This document shows, piece by piece, positions 1 to 9,528 of a stretch of DNA of 64,000 nucleotides. The stretch is from assembly GCA_963677785.2 (NCBI GenBank), contig CAXXDH010000002.1, positions 682,001 to 746,000 on the forward strand. The letters are read 5' to 3'. How positions within the stretch are numbered: position 1 is the stretch's first letter; every line of letters starts with the position of its first letter. The notes beneath the pieces were generated by a model that made no database searches, was not told where the DNA came from, and saw nothing but the letters and a program-made list of their open reading frames with translations. The translations under genes were made by a program, and so were the position numbers. The stretch is from G963665495 sp963677785 (GTDB taxonomy: Bacteria > Desulfobacterota > Desulfovibrionia > Desulfovibrionales > Desulfovibrionaceae).

Positions 1-1
1 A

Positions 2-814
2 GATTGCTACCGCCTCCTTAAGGTCAAGGACGGCGCCGGGCTTGAGGAAGTAAAGAAATCCTACCGGGCGCTTGCCTTCAAATTACATCCCGACCTCAAT
101 CCGGACGATCCGCAATCCGCCAAGCGTTTTCAGCAGGTAAACGAAGCCTATGTGATCCTCAAACGCAATCTTGCGGAAAATGGCGCCAACGGGACTCGCC
201 AATCGGACGTTTCCGACAGTAAAAGCGAATTTGATAAGCGGGCCAGAGAAGGATTTGAACAACAACGCCGCGCCCAGCAAAAAGCCAAGCAGGAAGCTGA
301 CCGGCAAAAGAAGCAGGAACGCGCTCGCCGCACCGCTTCCGCCGCTTACAAAGCACACCCCAACGAGCAGGACGTGCTGCAGGATATTCTTAAAGATCCT
401 TTTGCCCGCCAGGTTTTTGAAGATATCTACAGTCAAATTCGCAGCGGCAGGCGTGCCAAGGACGTCATCCGCCCGCAAAAGCCCAAAACCAAGAAAAAGC
501 TGCAATTCGAATGGGGTGACAGCAAGGTCGACATGGATTTGACCGACGGGCTGTGGAGCGGCACTAAAAACTGGTTCCGCAGCTGGATGGATGACCAGCA
601 GGATGTTTATTTGCCGTCCGGCATCTTACGTCCGGGCAGCAAAGTTCGTTTGAAGGTCAGTCAGGGCTGGTCGGGTAAAACAGTGTCGGTGGATGTCAGT
701 CTTCCGCCGGATTACGTGGTCGGACGACCGATACGCTTAAAAGGTCTTGGGAGAAAATTCGGTCCCTGGATCGGTGACCTTTACGTGCGGTTGCATATCA
801 GATCCGGCGGTTGA
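2..814 (+). CDS. DnaJ-like (J-domain) co-chaperone, 5' truncated
   Basis: The reading frame is already open at base 2, so the gene begins outside the window; about 270 residues are visible. The first visible residues form a J domain with the HPD tripeptide in KLHPDLNPDD, which in this family stimulates the ATPase of an Hsp70 partner. A long charged Arg/Lys/Gln-rich linker follows. The C-terminal part (GSKVRLKVSQGWSG, then RLKGLGRKFGPWIGDLYVRL) resembles the substrate-binding beta domain of DnaJ/CbpA proteins. No CxxCxGxG zinc-finger repeats are visible, so it is more like a CbpA or other type II/III J protein than canonical DnaJ. It converges on the ammonium-channel/GGDEF gene, with an interspersed repeat between them. 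Confidence 0.8.
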   Translation, partial: DCYRLLKVKDGAGLEEVKKSYRALAFKLHPDLNPDDPQSAKRFQQVNEAYVILKRNLAENGANGTRQSDVSDSKSEFDKRAREGFEQQRRAQQKAKQEADRQKKQERARRTASAAYKAHPNEQDVLQDILKDPFARQVFEDIYSQIRSGRRAKDVIRPQKPKTKKKLQFEWGDSKVDMDLTDGLWSGTKNWFRSWMDDQQDVYLPSGILRPGSKVRLKVSQGWSGKTVSVDVSLPPDYVVGRPIRLKGLGRKFGPWIGDLYVRLHIRSGG

Positions 815-835
815 ATCAGTCTTTCGCGTACGCTC

Positions 836-1012
836 AGGGCGTGTTTCCAAATTTTTTCCGCTACGTTTGGCCGGAATTCCACCATGCTGCGTTTTCAGGA
901 TAAAAGTCTCTTGCCGTAGCCGTACTACGCATGCGGCCCATTTTTCCCTTCAGCCTTGCCTGTTGCAATTCTTGCTCAAACTCGCGCCGAATAGAATTTA
1001 GAAACACGTCCT
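836..1012 (-). repeat. Interspersed ~177-bp TIR element, copy 1 (inverted)
   Basis: The reverse complement aligns along its whole length with the elements at 30799-30977 and 48098-48273. Shared segments include CAAGGCTGAAGGGAAA in the middle and CGCAGCATGGTG near the right end. The ends are imperfect inverted repeats (AGGGCGTGTTTC at one end, GAAACACGTCCT at the other). It fills the convergent gap between the J-domain gene and the ammonium-channel/GGDEF gene. No coding capacity is apparent. Confidence 0.8.
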
Positions 1013-1068
1013 AGTCAGTGATAAAAGGACCCGTACGCCAGTATCCGGCAACTGGCTGTCGACCTCGG

Positions 1069-4000
1069 TCACTCGCTCGTCTTTTCCCGCATGAAATCAC
1101 CCAGCAGCTCTTTGGCGGCATCCGCATTGACCGGTCTGGAAAAAAGAAATCCCTGGCCGTTGCTGCAGCTCACGGATTGCAGCTGCGCCACGTGTTCTTC
1201 CTTTTCAATTCCCTCGGCAACCACTTCGATGCCCAGACTTTTGCCCAGGTCCACAATAGTACGGACAATTTCCGGATTGTGTTCGGCATTTGGCGAGCCG
1301 CTGATGAAGGAGCGGTCGATTTTCAACACGTCAATGGGAAACTGCTGCAAATAGCTTAAGGACGAGTAGCCGGTGCCGAAGTCATCAATGGCCATGAGCA
1401 CGCCAAGCATTTTGAGCTTTTCCAGAATTTGCTGGGAGGCGCGCGCGTCGCGCATTACAGCGCTTTCGGTAATTTCCAGGCGCAAATTGCCCGGGTTGAT
1501 GCCGTTGTTTTTAATGGTCCGGGTAATGAAATCCACCAGGTCCGGCTGCATGAATTGTTTTCCGGAGATGTTCACGCTCATGTAGGTAGCATCCAGTCCG
1601 GGCAATTCATTTTGCCAGCGTGCCAGCTGGCTGCAGGCCTCTTCCAGCACCCATTTGCCCATTTGGATGATCAGCCCTGTTTCTTCCGCCAGCGGAATGA
1701 ACTCGCCCGGACTGACAAAGCCGCGCGTGGGGCTGTTCCAGCGTATCAAGGCTTCGAAGCCTTTCAAAGTCCGTCCTTCCAAAGAAATGATGGGCTGATA
1801 ATAAAGCTCGAATTCCTTATGAATGAGTCCCTTGCGGAGTTCAGTTTCAAGCTGCATTTCTTCACTGACCTGGCTATGCATGCGTTTGTTGAAAACGCGC
1901 AGGCAGTCTTTTCCCTGGTCTTTGGCCCGGTACATGGCGATGTCAGCGTCGCGGATAATTTTTTCAGGTGTGTTATAATAGGCGGTTTTTAAAACAATGC
2001 CCACGCTGGCGCTGCTGCTGACTTCGTAGCCCTCCAGATCAAAAGGTTCGCGCAGCACGGACATGATCCGCCGGGCAACTTTGATGACCTCGCGCGAGGT
2101 TGTAAATTCTTCCAACAGAACGCCGAACTCGTCGCCTCCAAGCCGGGCGAGGGTATCCATGGAGCGGATGCAGCCGGCCATCCGTCGGGAGACTTCCTTG
2201 AGAAACAGGTCGCCGGCCGGATGTCCCAGACTGTCGTTGATCCACTTGAAGCGATCCAGATCAAGCAGCATGGCTGCGAACGTATAATTGTCGCGCCGCT
2301 CGGAACGGGCTATGGCCCGATTCAAACGTTCGGTAAACAATATCCGGTTGGGCAGGCCGGTAAGCGCGTCATGGAACGCACGGTGCGAGAGTTCTTGCTC
2401 GTAGGCCTTTTGCTGGGAAATGTCCTGATAAATATAGTAGATACCTTCGACATTGCCATCGAAGACAATTGGCGAGCCCACCAGAAAAACCGGCACCAGG
2501 GATCCATCCTTGCGCTGCCGGGTGGTTTCCTTGGTAATGGACCTGCCGCCGATGATGGTTTTGTTTATGGTCACCGCTTCGTTCATCAAATCTTTGGGTA
2601 CGATGAAACGGCGGTTCTTTTGGCCGATGACTTCTTCCGGTTTGAATTCGAAAAGGGATTCATAACCCTTATTGGCTTCAACAATGTTGGAGCTCATGTC
2701 AATCCGGACAATGGCCAGGGGCGAGCTTTCGAACAACTGCCTGAAATGGGCGTCTTTGACGCGCAGGGCTTCCTGGGCTTTGATTCGTTCCGTGATGTCT
2801 ATCACGCGTCCTTCGTACAATACGATTTTGCCTGACGCATCGCGTACGGCTCTGGCGTTTTCAGAGATCCAGATGATGCTCTTGTCTTTGCGGTAAATTT
2901 CGGATTCGAAGTTGAACACTTCCCCCCGTGTGTCCATGGCTTCGGCAAAGACATCACGACGTTGGGGGTCGACATAGAGTTGATTTTTTATGTCACGGAA
3001 ATGTTCGAACATTTCCTCAGTGGAAGCAAATCCGTACATTCGGGCAAGGGCCGGGTTGGCAGTCAGATAGCGCCCCTCTGGGGTAGTCTGAAAAATACCT
3101 TCTATGGCGTTTTCGAAAATGGATTTGTACTTGGCTTCGGCGTCTCTGCGACGTGAAATGTCCCGAAACAGACCGACTAAAAAGCCTTTTTCGCCCTTAG
3201 ATCCGATATCAACAGTGGAAATATTGGCTTCCACAGGAAAATTTCGTCCCTCCCGGTGTACTCCCGTGAGTTCGAGAACATCCCCGTTGGTGATCTGGAG
3301 CTTCGGGCTTTGCTGATCGAAAAGCGTACTGATCGGTTGCCCCAGAGCCTGCGCGCCTGCCAGTCCGAACATCTGTTCAGCCGTACGGTTGAGAGTGATG
3401 ATCTCATAACTGTCACGAGCAAAGGCAATAATGGCGTCGGCGGAAGAGGCCAGAATCGCTTCAGTGTTTGCCATGGCCCGTTCCAACGCCTCCATGACCT
3501 GGTTGTACATTTTGGCTATACTGCCGACTTCGGTAAAAGGCTCTTCAGGAACACGCAAGGTCAGATCTTTGGTCGTGGCTTGCTTTTGCATGACCTCGAA
3601 CAAGTCCAGCAAATCTGTCTTGGCCCCGTGTTCGGAGACGTTGAGCCCCATGGACTCCTCCTCGGGAGTAACGCGCATGGGGTAAATTCTGTCAATGCCC
3701 TTCATCAGCAAGTACGGAAGAATGAAGGCCATACCAAACGCGCACACGATGCCTTCAGCTTGAATTATCAACTGGTCGGAGATGGAAAGGCCTGTGCCGA
3801 TTATTTCGGGGTTGCCGAACAGAGCAACGGCCAGGGTTCCCCAGATGCCGCACCCCAAATGGACAGGAATCGCTCCCACAGCATCATCCAAACGGAATAT
3901 TTCCAGCAGTTTTTCACATCCCAGACACACGATTCCGGCCATTCCGCCGATGGCAACCGAGTCAAGCGCGTTGACTACATGGCAGTTGGCCGTGATGGCG

Positions 4001-4815
4001 ACCAACCCGCCTAGCGAACCGTTGATCAGGTATACGGCTTTGGGAATGCCGCTGAACCACCAGCCCAGAAAGAGACAGGACAAGGCGCCTGCTCCGCCGG
4101 CCAGGGTTGTTTTTGCAAGAATTTTCGGCACGCTGCCGTCCATGACCAGCGTACTGCCGCCATTGAATCCGAACCACCCGATCCAGAGCAGAAAACAGCC
4201 GAGCACCGAAAGAGGCAGATTGGACGCTGTCATCTCATTGGGTGGGCCATCTTTGGGGAAGCGTCCGGAGCGGGGGCCGATCACCAGAATGGAGGCCAGG
4301 GCGACCCAGCCGCCGACACTATGCACCACGGTGGAACCCGCAAAGTCGATAAAGCCCCGGCTGCCGAGAAAACCCGTCATGTTTCCGTTTTGCAATCCTG
4401 ACCAGGCCCAATGTCCGAATATGGGATAAATAATGACCGAGGTAATGGCGGCAATAATGACATAGGAGGAAAAACGCATTCTTTCGGCCACGGCGCCTGA
4501 AAAAATGGTTGTCGCCGTACCGCAGAACATGGCCTGGAAAAGGAAAAAAGTGACGGTGTCGGCGGAATCATCGAGCGATAGGAACCAGTCGCTGGTACCT
4601 ATCAGGCCGGACTTCGATGCTCCGAACATCAGGCCATAACCGATGGCCCAAAAACCACAGACAGAGAGACAAAAATCGACAAGGTTTTTGATCGCCACAT
4701 TGATGCTGTTTTTCGAGCGCGTAAGTCCTGATTCCAGGCACATGAAACCCGGCTGCATGGTAAAAACAAGGGCTGCGGATATGAGTATCCAGAGTGAATC
4801 AATCGGAGTATACAT
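1069..4815 (-). CDS. Ammonium-channel (Amt) fused to PAS-PAS-PAS-GGDEF-EAL, paralogue 1
   Basis: This is a 1248-residue membrane protein. Residues ~1-385 are an Amt/AmtB-type ammonium channel: SGLTRSKNS near residue 30, FCGTATTIFSGAVAERMRF near 97-115, WIGWFGFNGGS near 211, and the twin pore histidines H165 and H319. A HAMP-like linker (~400-450) leads into three PAS/PAC repeats (~450-810), then GGDEF (motif at 893-897) and EAL (motif at 1021-1023; DDFGTGYSSL follows). Both catalytic signatures are intact, so diguanylate cyclase and phosphodiesterase activities are both possible. Inference: ammonium at the channel tunes cyclic-di-GMP. The ATG follows GAGG at short distance. It is co-directional with a paralogue upstream. 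Whether the channel conducts or only senses cannot be told from sequence. Confidence 0.93.
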   Translation of the reverse strand: MYTPIDSLWILISAALVFTMQPGFMCLESGLTRSKNSINVAIKNLVDFCLSVCGFWAIGYGLMFGASKSGLIGTSDWFLSLDDSADTVTFFLFQAMFCGTATTIFSGAVAERMRFSSYVIIAAITSVIIYPIFGHWAWSGLQNGNMTGFLGSRGFIDFAGSTVVHSVGGWVALASILVIGPRSGRFPKDGPPNEMTASNLPLSVLGCFLLWIGWFGFNGGSTLVMDGSVPKILAKTTLAGGAGALSCLFLGWWFSGIPKAVYLINGSLGGLVAITANCHVVNALDSVAIGGMAGIVCLGCEKLLEIFRLDDAVGAIPVHLGCGIWGTLAVALFGNPEIIGTGLSISDQLIIQAEGIVCAFGMAFILPYLLMKGIDRIYPMRVTPEEESMGLNVSEHGAKTDLLDLFEVMQKQATTKDLTLRVPEEPFTEVGSIAKMYNQVMEALERAMANTEAILASSADAIIAFARDSYEIITLNRTAEQMFGLAGAQALGQPISTLFDQQSPKLQITNGDVLELTGVHREGRNFPVEANISTVDIGSKGEKGFLVGLFRDISRRRDAEAKYKSIFENAIEGIFQTTPEGRYLTANPALARMYGFASTEEMFEHFRDIKNQLYVDPQRRDVFAEAMDTRGEVFNFESEIYRKDKSIIWISENARAVRDASGKIVLYEGRVIDITERIKAQEALRVKDAHFRQLFESSPLAIVRIDMSSNIVEANKGYESLFEFKPEEVIGQKNRRFIVPKDLMNEAVTINKTIIGGRSITKETTRQRKDGSLVPVFLVGSPIVFDGNVEGIYYIYQDISQQKAYEQELSHRAFHDALTGLPNRILFTERLNRAIARSERRDNYTFAAMLLDLDRFKWINDSLGHPAGDLFLKEVSRRMAGCIRSMDTLARLGGDEFGVLLEEFTTSREVIKVARRIMSVLREPFDLEGYEVSSSASVGIVLKTAYYNTPEKIIRDADIAMYRAKDQGKDCLRVFNKRMHSQVSEEMQLETELRKGLIHKEFELYYQPIISLEGRTLKGFEALIRWNSPTRGFVSPGEFIPLAEETGLIIQMGKWVLEEACSQLARWQNELPGLDATYMSVNISGKQFMQPDLVDFITRTIKNNGINPGNLRLEITESAVMRDARASQQILEKLKMLGVLMAIDDFGTGYSSLSYLQQFPIDVLKIDRSFISGSPNAEHNPEIVRTIVDLGKSLGIEVVAEGIEKEEHVAQLQSVSCSNGQGFLFSRPVNADAAKELLGDFMREKTSE

Positions 4816-5233
4816 GGCGCCTCACAACGGGTTGCTCAAGGGAAATTTTTGTCACACCGACAGTGGTATTCGGCTGCTGGAAAAAAGTATAAAAATGACA
4901 ATTTTGAAAACTAGTTTTCTGGTTACTTTGACAAAAATGTTAGTTTATGTCTTGCGTCGGTTGGCAGCGTTGTATAATCAGTTTTATTTACAGCCAGTTA
5001 ATTTTTGTCTTTTGGGAGCGCATCTCTTTTTTACTGTGCCACATCTTTTTTTCAAATGGAATTACTATGAGTAATTATGATGCTGTATAGTTTGAAAGCA
5101 TGCAGGAGATCGAGCTTTTTACATATACCTATGGCAGATTGCACGAGTTACAAGAAAGCATCACTGCAGTCAGATCAGATAAGATAAGTGAAATTACTCG
5201 CACGGCCCCCTGAAGAATACGCAACAACTATGA
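4816..5233. other. AT-rich gap between the two Amt-GGDEF-EAL paralogues
   Basis: About 418 bases are free of convincing genes. It must hold the 3' end of paralogue 2 transcription and the promoter of paralogue 1 on the minus strand. Several TTGTCA-like hexamers occur on the minus strand near 4900-4930, but none has a well-spaced -10 partner, so no promoter is called. No clear terminator hairpin was seen. Confidence 0.5.
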
Positions 5234-8200
5234 TTAATTTTTACTGTTCATATAATTTTTAAGCAATTGCTGTGCCGATTGCGCGTTGACCGGTTCGGAA
5301 AAAAAGAATCCCTGTCCATTGGGGCAGGTTTCGTCCAGGAGATGGCGCATCTGGTCACTTTTTTTAATTCCTTCTGCAACCACATCCAGGCCAAGGCTCT
5401 GTCCAAGTCTAATGATCGTTTTGACGATTTCCGGGTTGAAATCCAAGCCTGAACGGCCGCTTATGAAAGATTTGTCAATTTTGAGCACATCAACAGGGAA
5501 TTGCTGCAGATAGCTCAGCGACGAGTAGCCGGTACCAAAGTCGTCAATTGCCAGACGCACGCCAATGTTTTTAAGCTTTTCAAGGATCTGTTGAGACGTA
5601 CGCACGTCGTTCATGATAGCCGTTTCTGTGATCTCCAGGCGCAGATTGGAAGGAGGCAGGCCGGAATCCTGCAGCGTACGTGAGACAAGTCCCGCCAGAT
5701 CCGGCTGCAGAAACTGTTTTCGGGAAATATTGACGCTCATATAGACGTGTTCAAAATCGGGCAGTTGATTTTTCCAGCGCGCCAGCTGGGAGCAGGCTTC
5801 GGTGAGTACCCATTTCCCCAATGGGATGATCACGCCGGATTCTTCAGCAAGAGGAATGAACGAATCAGGAAGCATCAGGCCGCGAGTGGGATTGTTCCAG
5901 CGTATCAGCGCTTCCAGTCCTTTGAGCTCGCGTCCTTGCAGTGTAAGGATCGGCTGAAAATAGAGTATGAATTCATTGTGGAGCATTCCTCTGCGCAGCT
6001 CATTTTCCAGCTGCATTTCCTCGCTGATCTGATTCAGCATGCGTTTGTTGAAAACGCGCAGACAGTCTTTGCCCTGGTCTTTGGCTCGATACATGGCTAT
6101 GTCGGCATCCCGGATGATCTTTTCCGGCGTATCGTAATAATCCGTACGCAGTACGATGCCTATACTCGCACTGCTGCTGACCTGAAAACCGTCCAGGTCG
6201 TATGGTTCGCGTACCACGGAAAGAATGCGCCGGGCGATGGTAATCACTTCGCGCGGAGAAGTGAGGTCTTCGAGCAGAATACCGAATTCATCCCCACCTT
6301 GCCTGGAGAGCGTATCCATGGCGCGGAGACAGCCGGACATACGGTTGGCGATTTCCTGCAGAAAACGATCCCCTGCCGGGTGACCGAGGCTATCGTTGAT
6401 CCATTTGAACCGGTCCAGATCAAGGAGCATAACAGCGAAAGTGGAACTGTCGTTGTGTTCGGACCGGGCTATGGCTCGGCTCAGGCGTTCGGCAAACAGG
6501 CTGCGGTTGGGCAACCCGGTCAGGGCATCATGAAAGGCCTGATGTTCGAGTTCCTTCTCGTAGGCTTTTTGCTGGGAGATATCCTGGTAGATATAATAGA
6601 TGCCCTCAACGGATTCATTGTAGAGAATGGGTGAGCCGACCAGGAATACAGGTACCGACGAACCGTCTTTGCGCTGGCGGATGGTTTCCTTGGTGACCGG
6701 GCGGCCATTGCTGATGGTTTTGGAGAGTATGGCTGCTTCGTTCTTCAGCTCTTTGGGTACGACAAGTTTGCGGTTCCTTTTTCCAATGACTTCGTCAGTA
6801 CTGTACCCGAAAAGAGAGGCGAATCCCTTGTTTACCTCCAGAATGGTAGTGGACGCGTCAAGATGCGCAATGGCCAGGGGCGAGCTTTCAAACAGTTGTC
6901 GCAAGTGGGCGTCTTTTATACGCAGGGCTTCCTGGGTCAGGATGCGGTCGGTGATGTCAATAACGCGTCCTTCATAATAAAGGATTTTGCCCTCAGGACC
7001 CGTCACGGCCCTGGCGCTTTCCGATATCCAAATGGTGCTGCCGTCTTTGCGGTATACCTCGGATTCGAAATGAAAGATTGCGCCGTTTGTTTCGATCTCT
7101 TTGACAAAAATGTCCCTGCGGCCGGTATCGACATAAAGCTGCTGCTGAATGTTGCTGAAATGTTCGATCATTTCACCGGGGGATACGAATCCGTAAAGCC
7201 GGGCCAAGGCCGGGTTTGCTGTCAGATAGCGTCCGTCGGGAGTGGTCTGAAAAATGCCTTCGATGGCGTTTTCAAAAATGGATTTATAGTTGGCTTCAGC
7301 CTGCTTGCGTCGCGAGATGTCCCGAAAGAGTCCTACCAGAAAACTGTTGTCGCCATTGGTTCCAATTGAAACTCTGGAGATATTCGCTTCCACTGGAAAA
7401 CGTTTGCCGTCGCTGCGCAGGCCCGTCAATTCGCGGATCTCTCCGTTGGTGACCTGCAGGTCCGAACTTGGGCCGATGAAAAGCATGTTGGCGGGGTGTC
7501 CCAAAACTTCTGCGGCAGGCAGGCCGAACATATGTTCGGCCGTAGGGTTCAGTGAGATGATCTCGAATCCGTCTTTGGCAAATGCAATGATGGCATCCGC
7601 GGACGCTGCCAGGATGGCTTCGGTATTGGCCATGGCCCGTTCGAGTGCTTCCATTACCTGATTGTACATACGGGCGATGCTGCCTACTTCTGTAAAAGGC
7701 TTTTCCGGAACACGCAACGTGAGATCTTTTGTGGCGGCCTGGTGTTGCATCACTTCAAAAAGATCGAGCAAATCCGTTTTTGCTCCATGTTCGGATACGT
7801 TCAGCCCCACATGTTCGTCTTCTGGAGAGACCCGCATGGGAGAAAGCATATTCAAAAAACGCATGAAGACGTACGGGAGCAAAAAAGCCATTGCGAATGC
7901 AGCCACGATGCCTTGGAATTGAATCAAAAGCTGGCCTCCGAAGGACAGGCCGGTCTGGAGTTTTTCCGGATTGCCGAAAAAGGCTACAGCAAGCGTTCCC
8001 CAGATGCCGCACCCCAGGTGTACGGGGACAGCCCCTACCGCATCATCTATTTTGAGCTTCTCCAGCAGATGTTCGCACGCCAGACAGACTACTCCGGCCA
8101 GACCTCCAATGGCGATGGAATCCGCGGCACTGACAATGTTGCAACTGGCGGTAATGGCCACGAGACCGCCCAAAGCGCCGTTGATAAGGTAAATGACCTT

Positions 8201-8974
8201 GGGAATGCCGCTGATACGCCAACCGATCAACAAGCAGGAAATGGCGCCGGCTCCGCCGGCCAGCGTTGTTTTGGCGAGAATTTTGGGAACTTCCGCATTC
8301 ATCACCAGATTGCTGCCGCCATTGAAGCCGAACCAGCCGATCCAGAGCAGAAAACATCCCAAGACCGAAAGGGGCAGATTGGAGGCGGTTATTTCATTGG
8401 GCGGACCATTTTCAGGAAAGCGTCCGGTTCGTGGTCCGAGTATCAGTAATGCGGCAAGGGCGACCCAGCCACCAACGCTGTGTACAACGCTGGAACCGGC
8501 GAAATCCACAAAACCCTGGCTTCCCAGGAGGCCCGTCAGTTTTCCCGTATTCAGGCCGGCCCAGGCCCAGTGGCCGTAAAGCGGATAAATGAGGGAGGAT
8601 ACCACGCAGGCGATGATGATATAGGAGGAAAAACGCATTCTTTCGGCTACTGCACCGGAAAAAATGGTTGTAGCTGTGCCGCAGAACATGGCTTGAAAAA
8701 GGAAGAAACTAATCTGTCGGGCAGAGGTATCCAGAGAGAGAAACCATTGGCCCGTACCGATAATTCCGGCATGAGACGCGCCGAACATCAGTCCGTAGCC
8801 GAGTGCCCAAAAACCGCATACGGAGAAACAAAAATCGGCCAGGTTTTTAATGGCAACATTTATGCTGTTTTTTGAACGGGTTAACCCTGACTCCAAGCAC
8901 ATGAACCCAGGCTGCATGAGAAAAACAAGGGCAGCAGACAACAGCATCCATAGTATGTTCAACGAACTCTGCAT
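5234..8974 (-). CDS. Ammonium-channel (Amt) fused to PAS-PAS-PAS-GGDEF-EAL, paralogue 2
   Basis: This 1246-residue protein has the same architecture as its neighbour at 1069-4815. The twin histidines fall again at 165 and 319, GGDEF at 893-897 and EAL at 1021-1023, so there is no net insertion or deletion between the copies over the first ~1020 residues. That points to a tandem duplication followed by many substitutions. The residue before GGDEF differs (RQGGDEF here, RLGGDEF in the other), and the PAS regions are the more divergent parts. Each copy has its own upstream gap, so they may be transcribed separately. Predicted role: membrane sensor coupling ammonium or PAS ligands to cyclic-di-GMP turnover. 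Confidence 0.93.
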   Translation of the reverse strand: MQSSLNILWMLLSAALVFLMQPGFMCLESGLTRSKNSINVAIKNLADFCFSVCGFWALGYGLMFGASHAGIIGTGQWFLSLDTSARQISFFLFQAMFCGTATTIFSGAVAERMRFSSYIIIACVVSSLIYPLYGHWAWAGLNTGKLTGLLGSQGFVDFAGSSVVHSVGGWVALAALLILGPRTGRFPENGPPNEITASNLPLSVLGCFLLWIGWFGFNGGSNLVMNAEVPKILAKTTLAGGAGAISCLLIGWRISGIPKVIYLINGALGGLVAITASCNIVSAADSIAIGGLAGVVCLACEHLLEKLKIDDAVGAVPVHLGCGIWGTLAVAFFGNPEKLQTGLSFGGQLLIQFQGIVAAFAMAFLLPYVFMRFLNMLSPMRVSPEDEHVGLNVSEHGAKTDLLDLFEVMQHQAATKDLTLRVPEKPFTEVGSIARMYNQVMEALERAMANTEAILAASADAIIAFAKDGFEIISLNPTAEHMFGLPAAEVLGHPANMLFIGPSSDLQVTNGEIRELTGLRSDGKRFPVEANISRVSIGTNGDNSFLVGLFRDISRRKQAEANYKSIFENAIEGIFQTTPDGRYLTANPALARLYGFVSPGEMIEHFSNIQQQLYVDTGRRDIFVKEIETNGAIFHFESEVYRKDGSTIWISESARAVTGPEGKILYYEGRVIDITDRILTQEALRIKDAHLRQLFESSPLAIAHLDASTTILEVNKGFASLFGYSTDEVIGKRNRKLVVPKELKNEAAILSKTISNGRPVTKETIRQRKDGSSVPVFLVGSPILYNESVEGIYYIYQDISQQKAYEKELEHQAFHDALTGLPNRSLFAERLSRAIARSEHNDSSTFAVMLLDLDRFKWINDSLGHPAGDRFLQEIANRMSGCLRAMDTLSRQGGDEFGILLEDLTSPREVITIARRILSVVREPYDLDGFQVSSSASIGIVLRTDYYDTPEKIIRDADIAMYRAKDQGKDCLRVFNKRMLNQISEEMQLENELRRGMLHNEFILYFQPILTLQGRELKGLEALIRWNNPTRGLMLPDSFIPLAEESGVIIPLGKWVLTEACSQLARWKNQLPDFEHVYMSVNISRKQFLQPDLAGLVSRTLQDSGLPPSNLRLEITETAIMNDVRTSQQILEKLKNIGVRLAIDDFGTGYSSLSYLQQFPVDVLKIDKSFISGRSGLDFNPEIVKTIIRLGQSLGLDVVAEGIKKSDQMRHLLDETCPNGQGFFFSEPVNAQSAQQLLKNYMNSKN

Positions 8975-9405
8975 GGTTTTCTCTATAGTTCCGGAGACAG
9001 ATTGAAAAGGTATGGATTGTCCCTTGATCAGCTATGATTTTCATATATGTAATATGACGCAATTTCAATGAGTAATTTTTTTGTCTGTTGCAACATAATT
9101 GAATAAATTATTTCTGTCAGGCAATTTTTAGTTTCTGATTTGTTGTTGAGCGTTATGTAAACAAAGTAAGCAAGGTGCTTTTATATGGTTAATATGATAT
9201 TTATTTGTTTTCATTTTTATTGCTTCCAACAGAATAGTAGGTGCTGATTTGCTGTGGTCGTATGACGTAATACAAACACTATTATGACGTATTATATGAT
9301 TTGTATCCATTTTTTTATCAATCTGTTTTCGAAACTGTCATTAAGAGATTGAAAAGAGCCATCCGGAGCAGATCTAAAATCAAAGTGTGAATTTCAGTCG
9401 CAGCA
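8975..9405. other. AT-rich intergenic region, divergent promoters expected
   Basis: This gap lies upstream of the minus-strand Amt-GGDEF-EAL gene and of the plus-strand glycosyltransferase, so it should hold divergent promoters. It is clearly more AT-rich than the flanks. No gene, tRNA or strong hairpin was found. Confidence 0.5.
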
Positions 9406-9522
9406 GTGCGCAAAAACTTGCGTGCTGGTGTGGCATCGTTTATTAATCAGAACGCAAAATACCTGACGGCATGCTTTGAAGGCTATCGTCTGTACGAAAG
9501 CAAAAAAAAGTTTGAGCCTTGA
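9406..9522 (+). CDS. Possible small ORF or gene remnant (38 aa) upstream of the glycosyltransferase
   Basis: An open frame starting at GTG 9406 and ending at TGA 9520-9522 encodes 38 residues (begins RKNLRAGVASFINQNAKYLT, ends KKKFEP). Its stop lies 6 bases before the ATG of the next gene, as in translationally coupled pairs. A stop codon lies eight codons upstream in the same frame, and no clear ribosome-binding site precedes the GTG. It could be a leader peptide, the 3' remnant of a decayed gene, or chance. I do not recognise it. Confidence 0.25.
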   Translation: MRKNLRAGVASFINQNAKYLTACFEGYRLYESKKKFEP

Positions 9523-9528
9523 GCGCAT

